Of a DNA stretch of 43,024 nucleotides, positions 11,032 to 21,113 are shown one piece after another. Made by a program: the position numbers and the translations under genes. Source of the stretch: Sodalis sp. dw_96 (GTDB lineage Bacteria; Pseudomonadota; Gammaproteobacteria; Enterobacterales; Enterobacteriaceae); assembly GCF_018449575.1 (NCBI RefSeq), contig NZ_JAAVUT010000030.1:1-43024 (forward strand), written 5' to 3'. Below the pieces are notes generated by a model. The model did not search any database. It saw only the letters and a list, made by a program, of their open reading frames with translations, and was not told where the DNA came from. The number at the start of each line of letters is the position of its first letter. Position 1 is the stretch's first letter.

Positions 11032-11976
11032 ATGTATCCATGTCGTAAAAAAGGGTTCCGTCTGTGGCTGGCCGGCATTGTCATCCTGTCCGTCACCGGC
11101 GGCCAAGCCTGGGCGAATATGGTGACCTCCATCCGGCCGTTGGGGTTCATCGCCTCGGCTATCGGTGAAGGCGTTATGGACACCGACGTGCTTTTGCCGA
11201 ACGGCGCATCGCCCCACGACTATGCCCTGCGACCTTCCGATATCGGCCGTATACGCGGTGCCGACCTGGTGGTGTGGGTAGGGCCGGAACTTGAAGCGTT
11301 CATGGCCAGGCCGGTGGCGGCGTTGCCCGCGGCCAAGGCGCTGACATTGTCCGCCACTCCCGCCATTATGCCGCTGTTGATGAAGGGCGGCGACCACGAT
11401 GACGATGCCCCCGCTTCCCATGCCCGATCGAATGATGCGGATCACCATCATGGCGAATATAACATGCACATCTGGCTATCGCCGGAAATCGCCACTCAAA
11501 CCGCCATTGCCATCCACGATCGGTTGTTGCAGCTCAGGCCGGATAAGAAAGCGCAATTAGACGAAAACCTGCTATTTTTCACCACATCCTTGACAAAAAA
11601 TGACAAAATAATCGCTATAATGCTTTCGCCTGTGAGCGGTAGGGGGTATTTCGTGTTTCACGATGCCTATGGTTATTTTGAAAAACACTACGGTTTATCG
11701 CCGTTAGGGTATTTCACCATCAATCCCGAGATACAGCCCGGCGCTCAGGCATTACACAACATTCGAACTCAGTTGGTTGAGCATAAAGCCCTATGCATTT
11801 TTGCTGAGCCACAATTCAGGCCGGCCGTCATCAGTGCTGTGGCCCGCGGAACGGACGTGCGCATGGGCACGCTGGATCCTTTGGGCAGCGGTATCGCTTT
11901 GGGCAAGGACAGCTATAGCCATTTCTTGTTTCAATTGACGAATCAGTACATGAGCTGCCTGAATAAAAAATCATGA
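11032..11976 (+). CDS. znuA: zinc-binding periplasmic protein ZnuA
   Basis: ZnuA is the periplasmic receptor of the zinc importer. From the ATG at 11032 it is 314 residues, with GAGA nine bases upstream; a GTG at 11008 is an alternative start but lacks a better ribosome site. An Arg/Lys-rich signal peptide ends near QAWA. The family blocks [47 protein letters not shown] and AEPQFRPAV are present, with the His ligands in [13 protein letters not shown] and FHDAY. The acidic/His-rich loop (DHDDD...DADHHHGE) typical of ZnuA is retained. mepM follows after 12 bp. Confidence 0.96.
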   Translation: MYPCRKKGFRLWLAGIVILSVTGGQAWANMVTSIRPLGFIASAIGEGVMDTDVLLPNGASPHDYALRPSDIGRIRGADLVVWVGPELEAFMARPVAALPAAKALTLSATPAIMPLLMKGGDHDDDAPASHARSNDADHHHGEYNMHIWLSPEIATQTAIAIHDRLLQLRPDKKAQLDENLLFFTTSLTKNDKIIAIMLSPVSGRGYFVFHDAYGYFEKHYGLSPLGYFTINPEIQPGAQALHNIRTQLVEHKALCIFAEPQFRPAVISAVARGTDVRMGTLDPLGSGIALGKDSYSHFLFQLTNQYMSCLNKKS

Positions 11977-11988
11977 GGATAGGAATCG

Positions 11989-13317
11989 GTGCAGCAGTTC
12001 GTTCGTTCTCTCACCCTGGCGTATAATAATCTGCCCAGGCCCCATCGCGTGATGCTGGGGTCATTAACCGTGGTAACTCTCGCCGTGGCCGTATGGCGGC
12101 CTTATGTCTACTCTCCCGTTATGGGGCCCTCCGTCACTCGCACCGTACCGGTGGCAACACAGCCCGCCCATGACCTGGCGCCTGAAGCCAGCGAACCCAT
12201 CGATCAATCTGCCGCCGATAATGACGACGAGGTTCCCCCCGAGGACGATCTCGACGAAAAGGTCGCGGGGGAAACCGGGGTGCATGAATATGTCGTCTCA
12301 GCCGGCGATACCTTGGGCAGCATCCTGACGCAATACGGCATCGATATGTCGGACGTCTCGCTGCTGGCCCAGCAATTTCCGCAACTGCGCAACCTGAAAA
12401 TCGGCCAGAAAATCTCCTGGACACTGGATAATGACGGCGATCTGCAACGCCTGACCTGGGAGATGTCGCGTCGGGAATCCCATACCTACGATCGCCTTAA
12501 CGGCAGTTTTAAAGAGAGCGTGGCCAATCAGGCCGGCGAGTGGAGCAATACCACCCTGACCGGTACGGTTGACGGCAGTTTCGTCACCAGCGCGCGCGCC
12601 GCCGGCTTGTCCGGCCCGGAAATCAATTCGGTCATAAAAGCGCTGCAGTGGCAGCTGGATTTCCGCAAATTACGCCAGGGAGACCGATTTGCCGTGCTGG
12701 CATCCCGGGAAATGCTTGACGGTCGCAGCGAACAGAGCGAATTGGTTGGGGTGCGACTGCGCACCGGCGATAAGGATTTTTACGCGTTTCGCGCCAGCGA
12801 CGGAAAATTTTACAATAGTGACGGCGCCGCCCTGGCACGGGGTTTTATGCGTTTCCCCACCTTCAAGCAATTCCGGGTATCGTCCAATTTTAATCCCCGT
12901 CGCCTGAACCCGGTTACCGGTCATATCGCCCCCCATCGCGGCGTGGATTTCGCCATGCCGGTGGGTACGCCGGTATTGGCGGTGGGGGACGGCGAAGTGG
13001 TGGTGAGTAAAAACGGCAGCGGCGCGGGTAATTATGTGGCCATTCGCCATGGGCGGCAATACATGACCCGCTATATGCACTTGAAAAAGCTGCTGGTAAA
13101 ACCGGGCCAGCAGGTAAAGCGCGGCGATCGCATCGCATTGTCCGGCAATACCGGGCGTTCCACCGGACCGCATCTGCACTATGAAATCTGGATAAATCAG
13201 CAGGCGGTGAATCCGCTGACGGCAAAACTGCCGCTTACCGAGGGATTGGCCGGCCAGGACCGGCTTGATTATCTGGCGCAGGTCAGAGAAGCAATGCCGC
13301 AGCTGCAACTCAATTGA
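11989..13317 (+). CDS. mepM: murein DD-endopeptidase MepM (M23, LysM)
   Basis: MepM cleaves D-Ala-mDAP cross-links and lets new glycan strands be inserted into the wall. The protein is 442 residues (E. coli 440). An N-terminal membrane anchor (about residues 21-36) precedes an acidic linker, a LysM domain (about 99-145), a helical region and a C-terminal M23 peptidase. Zinc ligands are visible as His316 and Asp320 in HRGVDFAMP and His397 in HLHYE, with the partner His395. The start is GTG at 11989 with AGGA upstream. The position between znuA and lpxM is as in E. coli. Confidence 0.96.
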   Translation: MQQFVRSLTLAYNNLPRPHRVMLGSLTVVTLAVAVWRPYVYSPVMGPSVTRTVPVATQPAHDLAPEASEPIDQSAADNDDEVPPEDDLDEKVAGETGVHEYVVSAGDTLGSILTQYGIDMSDVSLLAQQFPQLRNLKIGQKISWTLDNDGDLQRLTWEMSRRESHTYDRLNGSFKESVANQAGEWSNTTLTGTVDGSFVTSARAAGLSGPEINSVIKALQWQLDFRKLRQGDRFAVLASREMLDGRSEQSELVGVRLRTGDKDFYAFRASDGKFYNSDGAALARGFMRFPTFKQFRVSSNFNPRRLNPVTGHIAPHRGVDFAMPVGTPVLAVGDGEVVVSKNGSGAGNYVAIRHGRQYMTRYMHLKKLLVKPGQQVKRGDRIALSGNTGRSTGPHLHYEIWINQQAVNPLTAKLPLTEGLAGQDRLDYLAQVREAMPQLQLN

Positions 13318-13323
13318 TATGGT

Positions 13324-13362
13324 ATCTTATGGCGACCGACAAACCATTGGTTGCCATAAGAT
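13324..13362 (+). terminator. stem-loop after mepM (weak terminator candidate)
   Basis: ATCTTATGGC (13324-13333) pairs perfectly with GCCATAAGAT (13353-13362), and ACC/GGT extends the stem. The base is followed by TGTTTATC, not a clean T run, so it may attenuate or protect an mRNA end rather than terminate strongly. Confidence 0.45.
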
Positions 13363-13446
13363 GTTTATCAACCAAGCGGCGTAAAAGGTAGAAGGGGCTG
13401 GAACCCTCTGGCAATCGACAGTAGACCAAAGACAGTTGAGATTTGC

Positions 13447-14403
13447 ATGGAAAAGAATAATAAAACCACCGTGGTGGAATTTGTCCCTGAGTTCAAGAGG
13501 GAGTTCTTCTTACCCCGTTACTGGGGTGTCTGGTGCGCCATCGCGTTGATTACCGGCGCGGCATTTGTGCCGGCCCGCTTGCGGGATCCGATATTGGGCG
13601 CGATGGGACGCTTGGTGGGACGCGTGGCCAAGGGGGCCCGTCATCGCGCGCGGGTTAACTTGCGCTACTGCCTGCCGGAGCTGCCCGATGACCGGCGGGA
13701 AAACATCATTGACGGCATGTTTGCCATGGTGCCGCAATCAACGGTGTTGCTGGCTGAACTGGCCTGCCGCAGCCCCGATCGGCTGCAAAAGAAGGTCATT
13801 TGGCACGGCAGGGAAGTTATAGAGGCGGCACAGGCCGAGCAGCGCAATATCATCTTTCTAGTGCCCCATGGCTGGGCGGTGGATGTGCCGGCCATTCTCA
13901 TGTCCTCAACCGGCCAAAAGGTCTCGGCGATGTTCCACAATCAGCGCAATGCGCTGGTGGACTATATGTGGAACCGGGTGCGCCGTCGTTTCGGCGGTCG
14001 CCTGCACGCCCGTAACGACGGTATTAAACCCTTTATATTTTCAATCCGCCATGGTTACTGGGGCTATTACCTGCCCGATCAGGATCACGGCGCTGAACAC
14101 AGCGAGTTTGTGGATTTTTTCGCCACCTATAAAGCCACCCTGCCGGCCATCGGGCGCATGATGAAGATCTGCCGGGCGGCGGTGATTCCTCTCTTTCCGG
14201 TGTACAACAGCAAAACCGGAGAATTGGACATCCATATTCGCCCGCCGATGGATGATATCGCCGATGCCAGCGATCGTGATATCGCCCGTCGAATGAATGA
14301 AGAAGTCGAAATACTGGTGCGGCCGAACCCGGAACAATACACCTGGATCCTAAAATTACTCAAAACCCGCAAACCCGGCGACCCGGATCCCTATAAACGC
14401 TAA
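13447..14403 (+). CDS. lpxM: lipid A myristoyltransferase LpxM
   Basis: LpxM adds the last (myristoyl) acyl chain to Kdo2-lipid A at the inner membrane. The 318-residue protein matches E. coli LpxM (323) and lacks only a few C-terminal residues. It has one N-terminal hydrophobic segment, the acyltransferase H-x4-D motif in VPHGWAVD, and the blocks RRRFGGRLHARNDGIKPF, YYLPDQDHG, EHSEFVDFFATYKATLPAIG and EQYTWILKLLKTRKPG. It follows mepM by 129 bp, the E. coli arrangement, though the hairpin between them and the spacing suggest it may have its own promoter. Confidence 0.96.
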   Translation: MEKNNKTTVVEFVPEFKREFFLPRYWGVWCAIALITGAAFVPARLRDPILGAMGRLVGRVAKGARHRARVNLRYCLPELPDDRRENIIDGMFAMVPQSTVLLAELACRSPDRLQKKVIWHGREVIEAAQAEQRNIIFLVPHGWAVDVPAILMSSTGQKVSAMFHNQRNALVDYMWNRVRRRFGGRLHARNDGIKPFIFSIRHGYWGYYLPDQDHGAEHSEFVDFFATYKATLPAIGRMMKICRAAVIPLFPVYNSKTGELDIHIRPPMDDIADASDRDIARRMNEEVEILVRPNPEQYTWILKLLKTRKPGDPDPYKR

Positions 14404-14426
14404 TCACGGCGCGGCGGCAAGCGGAC

Positions 14427-14452
14427 AAAAAAAAGCCGGCTAATGCCGGTTT
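14427..14452. terminator. bidirectional Rho-independent terminator (lpxM / pykA)
   Basis: CCGGC (14436-14440) and GCCGG (14445-14449) form a stem with a TAAT loop. Read on the minus strand it is followed by eight T, which makes it a strong terminator for the pykA transcript. Read on the plus strand, toward the end of lpxM, only TTTC follows. The palindromic repeat at 14486-14595 lies between pykA and this terminator and would be part of the pykA 3' end. Confidence 0.8.
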
Positions 14453-14485
14453 CAGATTGTCGACAAAGCTACTTGGAGTCAATAA

Positions 14486-14595
14486 GGCCAGGACAACATG
14501 CTGGAAGAGTAAACCGTCCGCGCCAGGGATGGCGCGGATCGAGCCTCCAGGGACGGATTCACGGCGTGTTTACGATCCAGCACTTTGTCCCGGCC
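14486..14595. repeat. 110-bp palindromic repeat, copy 2 (downstream of pykA)
   Basis: A 70-bp core (14506-14575), about 67/70 identical to the inverted core at 7454-7523, is flanked by 20-bp arms that pair at 17 of 20 positions (14486-14505 with 14576-14595). The arms differ from those of copy 1 yet remain self-complementary. The element is intergenic and non-coding. Confidence 0.85.
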
Positions 14596-14633
14596 AGGCA
14601 CTTTCCCTATTTTGGCACAGTCATAAAATCCGC

Positions 14634-16076
14634 TTACTCCACCCGCAGGATCCGGCTGGTATTGGTGGTGCCCACGGTACTCATGACATCACCCTGGGTG
14701 ATAATCACCAAATCACCGGACATCAAAAAGCCCTTATCCCTCAGCAGATTAGCCGCCTCGGTGGCGGCAAACACCCCATCGCCGTCGCTATTGAAATACA
14801 CCGGCGTGACGCCGCGATACAGCGCGGTGAGATTCAGCGTATGTTCATGCCGGGACAAGGCGAAGATCGGCAGACCAGAGCTGATACGAGACATCATCAG
14901 CGGCGTGCGGCCGGATTCCGTCAGCGTAATAATGGCGCTCACCCCTTTCAGATGATTGGCCGCATACATGCTGGACATGGCAATGGCTTCTTCGATGTTA
15001 TCGAACTGCACGTCCAGACGGTGCTTCGACACATTGATGCTGGGGATTTTTTCGGCGCCAAGACAGACCCTGGCCATGGCGGCCACGGTTTCCGCCGGAT
15101 ATTGCCCGGCGGCGGTTTCGGCGGATAACATCACCGCGTCGGTACCGTCCAGCACGGCGTTGGCCACGTCCATCACCTCGGCGCGCGTGGGCATCGGGTT
15201 GGTGATCATTGACTCCATCATCTGGGTGGCGGTTATCACCGCGCGATTCAATTTACGGGCGCGGCGGATCAATTTCTTCTGGATACCCACCAGCTCCGGA
15301 TCGCCGATTTCCACCCCCAGGTCGCCACGGGCCACCATGACCACATCTGAAGCCAGGATGATATCGTCCATGGCTTCATCGCTGGCCACCGCTTCGGCGC
15401 GTTCCACCTTGGAAACAATTTTGGCGTTACAGCCGGCATCGCGTGCCAGGCGGCGAGCGTAATTAAGATCTTCCCCGGTACGCGGGAAAGAAACCGCCAG
15501 ATAATCCACGCCGATTTTTGCGGCGATAAGAATATCGAGCTTGTCTTTTTCTGTCAGAGCCGGGGCCGACAGTCCACCGCCCATTTTATTGATGCCTTTA
15601 TTATTGGACAACGGGCCGCCCACGGTGACCTCGGTAAAGACCTGCGAGCCGAGAACCTCCAGCACTTTCAGCTGTACACGTCCGTCATCAAGCAGCAGGA
15701 CATCGCCGGGCACCACATCCGCGGGCAACCCTTTATAATCGATGCCGACCCTTTCCCTGTCGCCTTCGCCCTTGCCCAGATTGGCGTCAAGTATGAACTT
15801 GTCGCCCAAGCTCAGGAACACTTTGCCTTCGCGGAACGTGGACACGCGGATTTTGGGCCCCTGTAGATCCCCCAGTATCGCCACGTGCCGTCCCAACTTT
15901 GCGGCGATCTCGCGTACCTTGTTGGCCCGGATCAGGTGATCGTCAGCAGTCCCGTGGGAAAAATTAAGGCGAACCACATTGGCGCCGGCGGCAATAATTT
16001 TTTCAAGATTATTGTCACGGTCGGTGGCTGGCCCCAGCGTGGTTACAATTTTGGTTCTTCTGAGCCGTCTGGACAT
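14634..16076 (-). CDS. pykA: pyruvate kinase II
   Basis: PykA makes pyruvate and ATP from phosphoenolpyruvate and ADP; type II is AMP-activated in E. coli. The protein is 480 residues, the same as E. coli PykA, with near identity. Visible motifs include [28 protein letters not shown], the metal/substrate block [13 protein letters not shown] and [11 protein letters not shown]. Upstream on the same strand are a frameshifted Lys/Ala-rich frame and hexR. The start ATG has a CGGAG ribosome site. HexR control of pyk genes occurs in some proteobacteria, but I see no HexR box next to this start. Confidence 0.98.
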   Translation of the reverse strand: MSRRLRRTKIVTTLGPATDRDNNLEKIIAAGANVVRLNFSHGTADDHLIRANKVREIAAKLGRHVAILGDLQGPKIRVSTFREGKVFLSLGDKFILDANLGKGEGDRERVGIDYKGLPADVVPGDVLLLDDGRVQLKVLEVLGSQVFTEVTVGGPLSNNKGINKMGGGLSAPALTEKDKLDILIAAKIGVDYLAVSFPRTGEDLNYARRLARDAGCNAKIVSKVERAEAVASDEAMDDIILASDVVMVARGDLGVEIGDPELVGIQKKLIRRARKLNRAVITATQMMESMITNPMPTRAEVMDVANAVLDGTDAVMLSAETAAGQYPAETVAAMARVCLGAEKIPSINVSKHRLDVQFDNIEEAIAMSSMYAANHLKGVSAIITLTESGRTPLMMSRISSGLPIFALSRHEHTLNLTALYRGVTPVYFNSDGDGVFAATEAANLLRDKGFLMSGDLVIITQGDVMSTVGTTNTSRILRVE

Positions 16077-16132
16077 GGATAACTCCGTTGACTTGGGCAG
16101 TATTGGTGTAGCAAAAACGTCGTATCATCCTT

Positions 16133-16298
16133 TCACCGCGGTTCACGGTCATTACCGGTCGCGGATTTGAACTGATCCGGCTGTGTTGAATCTCTCATCT
16201 TTTTGGCTTCGGAAGCTTTTTCCTTAGCTTTTGTCGCAGCTTTTTTAGTAGCTTTTTTAGTAGCTTTTTTAGTAACCCAGAGAGAGGTTATTTTTCAT
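16133..16298 (-). pseudogene. Lys/Ala-rich reading frame broken by a one-base frameshift
   Basis: Twelve bases downstream of the hexR stop, an ATG (16296-16298) is followed by a run of five A. As sequenced, the frame stops after nine codons. If one A is removed, a continuous frame of about 54 codons results, ending with TGA at 16133-16135. It would read MKITSLWVTKKATKKATKKA and continue with AATKAKEKASEAKK and a polar tail. The KKAT units are encoded by the 12-bp tandem repeat at 16238-16273. The composition recalls histone H1-like tails. I know no homologue at this locus; it may be a decayed gene, a programmed frameshift, a sequencing error or chance. Confidence 0.4.
16238..16273. repeat. 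12-bp tandem repeat, three perfect units
   Basis: AGCTTTTTTAGT is repeated three times without mismatch (16238-16249, 16250-16261, 16262-16273). Two diverged 12-bp units precede it from 16214. On the minus strand each perfect unit spells T-K-K-A. It is prone to copy-number change by slippage. Confidence 0.95.
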
Positions 16299-16309
16299 AT
16301 AATACCGTA

Positions 16310-17179
16310 CTAATCAAATTTATATGCTGCGGAATCTACCTTATCAAAGCGTGATTCCTTCAAGGCTTCCTTGACCCGCTTCAGGTTATCCCTGAATTTG
16401 GCCCCGCGGCGCAAGGTAAAGCCGGTGGCCAGGACATCTATCAGCGTTAATTGCGCAATCCGCGATATCATCGGCATGAAGACATCGGTATCCTCGGGCA
16501 CATCCAGGGCCAGCGTCAGTGAAGCTTCACGGGCCAGCGGTGAGTAAGGCGAGGTTACCGCGATGACGGTTGCATCATTCTCGCGCGCCAGTTGCGCCAG
16601 GTCTACCAGCATTTTGGTTCTGCCGGTATGGGATATCAGCACCACCACATCCCCTTCGCTGGAATTCATGCAACTCATGCGCTGCATGACAATATCCTCG
16701 GAATAGACAATGGGAATATTAAAGCGAAAAAACTTGTTCATCGCATCATGTGCGACCGCGGCGGAAGCCCCCAGACCGAAGAAGGAGATTTTTTTTGCCT
16801 GGGTGAGCAAATCCACCGCCCTGTTGATGGCGGCGATATCCAACCGGGTTTTTACCTGCTCCAGACTGGCCATGGTGGATTCGAAAATTTTCAGCGTATA
16901 GGAATCGACGCTGTCGTCTTCATCCACATTGCGGTTTACATAAGGTGTACCATTAGCCAAACTCTGAGCAAGCTGTAATTTGAAATCAGGATAACCTTTA
17001 GTATCCAAACGACGGCAAAAACGGTTAACTGTGGGCTCGCTGACAGCGGCCATTCGGGCCAGGATGGCGATGCTGGCATGAATAGCGGTCTGGGGTGTGG
17101 CAAGGATGACTTCCGCCACTTTACGTTCAGACTTACTCAGCAACTCCATATGGCTATTAATCTTTTCCAGCATGTTCAT
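16310..17179 (-). CDS. hexR: HexR transcriptional regulator (RpiR family)
   Basis: HexR represses glucose catabolism genes and is released by 2-keto-3-deoxy-6-phosphogluconate (KDPG). The protein is 289 residues as in E. coli. The N-terminal RpiR helix-turn-helix (about 1-77, with SEPTVNRFCRRL) and the C-terminal SIS domain (FFGLGASAAVAHDAMNKFFRF; VVLISHTGRTK) are intact. Only the last dozen residues diverge. It is divergent from zwf across 325 bp that contain a HexR box. KDPG can only be made if an edd gene exists elsewhere, because edd is missing from this locus. Confidence 0.97.
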   Translation of the reverse strand: MNMLEKINSHMELLSKSERKVAEVILATPQTAIHASIAILARMAAVSEPTVNRFCRRLDTKGYPDFKLQLAQSLANGTPYVNRNVDEDDSVDSYTLKIFESTMASLEQVKTRLDIAAINRAVDLLTQAKKISFFGLGASAAVAHDAMNKFFRFNIPIVYSEDIVMQRMSCMNSSEGDVVVLISHTGRTKMLVDLAQLARENDATVIAVTSPYSPLAREASLTLALDVPEDTDVFMPMISRIAQLTLIDVLATGFTLRRGAKFRDNLKRVKEALKESRFDKVDSAAYKFD

Positions 17180-17465
17180 AATGAATTGCTCATGGATTTA
17201 ACCGATTTCACACAAAGGAGAAATTATTACTGATTTGATAAAATATACTACGAGCCGGGAGGCAAAGGCAGCGAATCCGGCGAACGCAACGAGTTTTTTA
17301 CCAGACTATGACCCGTGTCTAACTTTCAGAAGTGTAATATATTGACATTATTGTTTGTAAATTACATTTTGTTCGCGGTAAGTAAGATGTGTCATGCTAA
17401 AAAATGTGATTTTAAGCGATCTTTCTGGTGATTAACTGGTTGGCGTCAAATAAAACCTTTTAAAA

Positions 17466-17480
17466 TGTAATAAAATTACA
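17466..17480. promoter_or_regulatory. HexR operator in front of zwf
   Basis: TGTAATAAAATTACA is a 15-bp near-perfect palindrome matching the HexR consensus TGTARTTNNAYTACA, placed 24 bp before the zwf start. A shorter TGTAAATTACA palindrome lies at 17356-17366, next to a TTGACA at 17342-17347. The rest of the 325-bp hexR-zwf space is AT-rich and holds no gene. Confidence 0.88.
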
Positions 17481-17504
17481 AACATCCTGCACGAGGAGAG
17501 GAAC

Positions 17505-18980
17505 ATGGCGTTAACATCCATTGCCCAGGCATGCGATTTGGTGATTTTCGGCACAAAGGGCGATTTGGCCCGGAGAAAACTGTTGCCTTCGTTGTATCAG
17601 TTGGAGAAAGCCGGATCCATCAACCCAGAAACCCGCATTATCGGGGTAGGCCGTGCCGATTGGGACGTGAAAGCTTATACCAAGGTGGTTCGCGAAGCGC
17701 TGGAAACCTTCATGAAAGAGACTATCGACGAAAAGCTCTGGAAGACGCTCAGCGCGCGCCTGGATTTTTGTAATCTCGATGTGAATGAAACCAAACATTT
17801 TTCCCGCCTGGGCGAAAAGCTCGACCAGGAAAACCGTGTAACCATCAATTACTTCGCCATGCCTCCCAATACCTTCGGCGCCATTTGCCAGGGTCTGGGG
17901 GAAGCCGGACTCAATAAAGAGCCAAGCCGGGTCGTTATGGAAAAACCTCTTGGTACCGATTTGGCCTCCTCCAAGGTCATCAACGATCAGGTGGCGCAGT
18001 ATTTTAAAGAGTGCCAGGTTTACCGTATCGACCATTATCTCGGTAAAGAGACCGTGCTGAACCTCTTGGCGCTGCGTTTTGCCAACTCGCTGTTCGCCAG
18101 CAACTGGGATAATCGCACCATCGATCATGTGCAGATTACCGTGGCCGAAGAAGTGGGCATTGAAGGGCGCTGGGGCTATTTCGATAAAGCCGGCCAGATG
18201 CGCGATATGATTCAAAGCCATTTGCTGCAGATTCTGACCATGATTGCCATGTCGCCGCCGTCGGATTTAACCACCGACCGCATTCGCGACGAAAAAGTGA
18301 AAGTCTTGCGTTCCCTACGGCCCATTGATCATAACAATGTGCGCGACACCACCGTACGGGGACAATATACCGCGGGGTTTGTCCAGGGTAAAAAAGTACC
18401 GGGATACCTGGAAGAAGAAGGGGCCAACAAAGCCAGCCATACCGAAACCTTTGTTTCAATCCGGGTGGATATCGACAACTGGCGCTGGGCGGGGGTTCCT
18501 TTTTACCTGCGTACCGGTAAACGCCTGCCCACCAAAAGTTCCGAAGTGGTGATTTACTTTAAGGATCCGGCGCTTAATTTGTTCCGCGACTCCTATCAAC
18601 AGTTGCCGCAAAACAAATTGACCATCCGTCTACAGCCGGACGAAGGGATGGATATTCAAATCCTCAATAAAGTCCCTGGTCTTGATCACAAGCATCGCCT
18701 GCAAACCACCAAACTGGATCTGAGCTTCACCGAGACCTTCAACCAGGAGCATCTGGCGGACGCCTATGAACGGCTGCTGCTGGAAACCATGCGCGGCATC
18801 CAGGCACTCTTTGTTCGCCGTGATGAAGTGGAGGCAGCGTGGACATGGGTTGATTCCATCATGGAAGCCTGGGAGTCGGACAATGAAGCGCCGAAACCCT
18901 ATCAGGCGGGTACTTGGGGCCCCGTGGCCTCGGTGGCCATGATAACCCGTGACGGACGCTCCTGGAATGAATTCGAATAA
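17505..18980 (+). CDS. zwf: glucose-6-phosphate 1-dehydrogenase
   Basis: Zwf oxidises glucose-6-phosphate to 6-phosphogluconolactone with NADP, opening the pentose phosphate pathway. The protein is 491 residues, identical in length to E. coli Zwf. The dinucleotide motif [16 protein letters not shown] and the active-site signature RIDHYLGKE are intact, and the C-terminus [12 protein letters not shown]...WNEFE is conserved. GAGGAGAGG lies just before the ATG. eda follows after 48 bp; E. coli has edd between them. Regulation by HexR is expected. Confidence 0.98.
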   Translation: MALTSIAQACDLVIFGTKGDLARRKLLPSLYQLEKAGSINPETRIIGVGRADWDVKAYTKVVREALETFMKETIDEKLWKTLSARLDFCNLDVNETKHFSRLGEKLDQENRVTINYFAMPPNTFGAICQGLGEAGLNKEPSRVVMEKPLGTDLASSKVINDQVAQYFKECQVYRIDHYLGKETVLNLLALRFANSLFASNWDNRTIDHVQITVAEEVGIEGRWGYFDKAGQMRDMIQSHLLQILTMIAMSPPSDLTTDRIRDEKVKVLRSLRPIDHNNVRDTTVRGQYTAGFVQGKKVPGYLEEEGANKASHTETFVSIRVDIDNWRWAGVPFYLRTGKRLPTKSSEVVIYFKDPALNLFRDSYQQLPQNKLTIRLQPDEGMDIQILNKVPGLDHKHRLQTTKLDLSFTETFNQEHLADAYERLLLETMRGIQALFVRRDEVEAAWTWVDSIMEAWESDNEAPKPYQAGTWGPVASVAMITRDGRSWNEFE

Positions 18981-19028
18981 GTTAACGTATTATTGTTGCC
19001 TTACAGGCAAGACAGGAGACACCAAGTA

Positions 19029-19670
19029 ATGAAGAATTGGAAAACAAGCGCGGAAACCATCCTGACAGCGGGCCCGGTCGTGCCGGTTATTGTTATCAAT
19101 AAGCTGGAACAGGCGGTGCCGTTGGCGAAGGCTCTGGTGGCCGGCGGCGTTCGGGTGCTGGAAGTGACCTTGCGCACCCCGTGCGCCATCGATGCCATTC
19201 GCGCTATTGCCAAAGAAGTACCGGAAGCCATCGTGGGCGCTGGCACCGTCACCAATGTTCAGCAATTGGCTGAAGTCACCGCCGCCGGCGCGCAGTTTAT
19301 CATCAGCCCCGGGGTAACCGAACCGCTGTTGAAAGCCGCCACCGAAGGCAATATCCCGCTGATTCCGGGTATCGCTACCGTGTCCGAACTGATGCTGGGC
19401 ATGGAATACGGTTTACGGGAGTTCAAATTCTTCCCGGCCGAAGCCAATGGCGGTGTAAAAGCGCTGCAAGCCATTGCCGGACCGTTCTCCCAGATCCGGT
19501 TCTGCCCCACCGGCGGGATTTCACCGAAAAATTACCGCGATTACCTGGCGCTGAAAAGTGTGCTGTGCATCGGCGGCTCCTGGCTGGTGCCCAATGATGC
19601 CCTGGAAGCGGGTGACTACGCGCGCATCACCGAACTGGCGAAAGAAGCGGTCGCCGGCGCTAAAGCATAA
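19029..19670 (+). CDS. eda: KDPG/KHG aldolase
   Basis: Eda splits 2-keto-3-deoxy-6-phosphogluconate into pyruvate and glyceraldehyde-3-phosphate and also acts on 2-keto-4-hydroxyglutarate. From the ATG at 19029 it is 213 residues, as in E. coli. The catalytic Glu in LEVTLRT and the Schiff-base Lys in [11 protein letters not shown] are visible, as is the phosphate site PTGGI. AGGAG precedes the start; an upstream in-frame start at 18993 has no homology. Without edd beside it, its role here may be in hexuronate breakdown and glyoxylate/oxaloacetate metabolism. Confidence 0.97.
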   Translation: MKNWKTSAETILTAGPVVPVIVINKLEQAVPLAKALVAGGVRVLEVTLRTPCAIDAIRAIAKEVPEAIVGAGTVTNVQQLAEVTAAGAQFIISPGVTEPLLKAATEGNIPLIPGIATVSELMLGMEYGLREFKFFPAEANGGVKALQAIAGPFSQIRFCPTGGISPKNYRDYLALKSVLCIGGSWLVPNDALEAGDYARITELAKEAVAGAKA

Positions 19671-19677
19671 TAACAAA

Positions 19678-19695
19678 GGCTCCCTAATGGGAGCC
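19678..19695. terminator. terminator between eda and purT
   Basis: GGCTCCC (19678-19684) pairs with GGGAGCC (19689-19695) around a TAAT loop. TTCCCCTTCTT follows on the plus strand and the opposite side reads TTTGTTATTA. It serves the converging eda and purT genes. Confidence 0.8.
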
Positions 19696-19704
19696 TTCCC
19701 CTTC

Positions 19705-20883
19705 TTATCCCTGCACGTTAATCGCCGCTGCGGCAGCTTTAGCGTCGCGCACGGCGTCTTCAACCCTATCCGCCATGGCCAGGGCCACACCGAGACGGCG
19801 TTTGCCGCTGATGGTCGGTTTGGCGAACAGTCTGATTTGCGCTCCATTGGATAGCGCCTGCTCCAGGCCGCTGAACGTCATATTATCACTCTCCAGCTCA
19901 GGCAGAATTACCGCCGAGGCCGCCGGACCGTATTGCCGGACGGTACCCACCGGCAGTCCCAAAAAAGCCCGCACGTGCAGGGCGAATTCCGATACATCCT
20001 GGGAGATCAAGGTGACCATGCCGGTATCGTGCGGGCGGGGCGAAACCTCGCTGAAAATCACCTCATCGCCGCGCACAAACAGCTCGACGCCGAACAGGCC
20101 CAGGCCGCCGAGGGCGGTAACCACTTTTTCCGCGATCTCCCGCGCCCGTTGCCAGGCCAGGGCGCTCATGGACTGCGGCTGCCAGGACTCCCGGTAATCA
20201 CCGTCTTCCTGACGGTGGCCGATGGGCTGACAAAAGTGAATACCGTCGACGGCGCTGACGGTCAGCACGGTAATTTCAAAATCGAACTCCACCAGTCCCT
20301 CCACAATCACCTTGCCGCCGCCGGCACGGCCGCCGAGCTGTGCATAACGCCAGGCGGCGTCCAATGTATCGGCATCCCGCACCAGGCTTTGGCCCTTGCC
20401 GGAGGAACTCATCACCGGCTTGATAATCAGCGGATAGCCGATAGTCGCCACGGCCTGTAAAAGCTCATCCGGATCCTGGGCAAAACAATAGGCGGAGGTG
20501 GGCAGACCCAGGGTTTCCGCCGCCAGACGGCGTATGCCTTCGCGGTTCATGGTCAGCCGGGTGGCGCGGGCGCAGGGGACAACGTGGTGGCCGAGCTGTT
20601 CAAGGGTAACCAGCATATCGGTGGCGATGGCTTCGATTTCCGGTACGATAAAATCCGGTTGTTCCCGCTCGACAAGAACTCTCAGCGCGTCGCCGTCCAG
20701 CATATTAATCACATGGGAACGATGGGCCACATGCATCGCCGGGGCATCGGCATAACGATCGACGGCAATCACCTCCACCCCCAGCCGTTGACATTCAATG
20801 GCCACCTCTTTGCCAAGCTCGCCGGAACCCAACAGCATGACTTTGGTTGCGCCGGGACGTAATGCGGTTCCGATAGTTACCAT
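19705..20883 (-). CDS. purT: formate-dependent GAR transformylase PurT
   Basis: PurT makes formylglycinamide ribonucleotide from GAR, formate and ATP in purine synthesis. The protein is 392 residues, the E. coli length. It is an ATP-grasp enzyme: an N-terminal nucleotide-fold domain ([17 protein letters not shown]), the ATP lid ([14 protein letters not shown]) and the metal/ATP block ([18 protein letters not shown]). A PurR operator overlaps its likely promoter at 20922-20937. E. coli has yebG near here; I see no trace of it. Confidence 0.98.
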   Translation of the reverse strand: MVTIGTALRPGATKVMLLGSGELGKEVAIECQRLGVEVIAVDRYADAPAMHVAHRSHVINMLDGDALRVLVEREQPDFIVPEIEAIATDMLVTLEQLGHHVVPCARATRLTMNREGIRRLAAETLGLPTSAYCFAQDPDELLQAVATIGYPLIIKPVMSSSGKGQSLVRDADTLDAAWRYAQLGGRAGGGKVIVEGLVEFDFEITVLTVSAVDGIHFCQPIGHRQEDGDYRESWQPQSMSALAWQRAREIAEKVVTALGGLGLFGVELFVRGDEVIFSEVSPRPHDTGMVTLISQDVSEFALHVRAFLGLPVGTVRQYGPAASAVILPELESDNMTFSGLEQALSNGAQIRLFAKPTISGKRRLGVALAMADRVEDAVRDAKAAAAAINVQG

Positions 20884-20921
20884 TTTTTTCCCCTGACCTG
20901 ATAAAAATTGCGCGCAGTATA

Positions 20922-20937
20922 AACGAAAACGTTTGCC
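20922..20937. promoter_or_regulatory. PurR operator upstream of purT
   Basis: Read on the minus strand, AGGCAAACGTTTTCGT matches the PurR consensus ACGCAAACGTTTTCGT at 14 of 16 positions. It lies directly upstream of a TATACT hexamer (minus strand, 20916-20921) that is a plausible -10 box, so guanine/hypoxanthine-loaded PurR should repress purT. Confidence 0.88.
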
Positions 20938-21113
20938 TATGCAGCAGGACCAAGTAGCATGCCGGTAAACCTCTTTGTATCAATGGCTAAGCCAAACGGT
21001 TAAAGTGTCATCTTTTGCAACGGCTGCTATAAATCCCTTTCTCAAGCGAATTTTAACAGGCTATTATCATCTAATACCCTGAAACACGGAAAAACAGTAC
21101 ATGTGGAGGCTTT

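Noticed and set aside
16238-16273. 12-bp tandem repeat considered as an iteron-type replication or protein-binding array
   Set aside because: It lies in a coding-like Lys/Ala frame beside metabolic genes, with no replication gene nearby.
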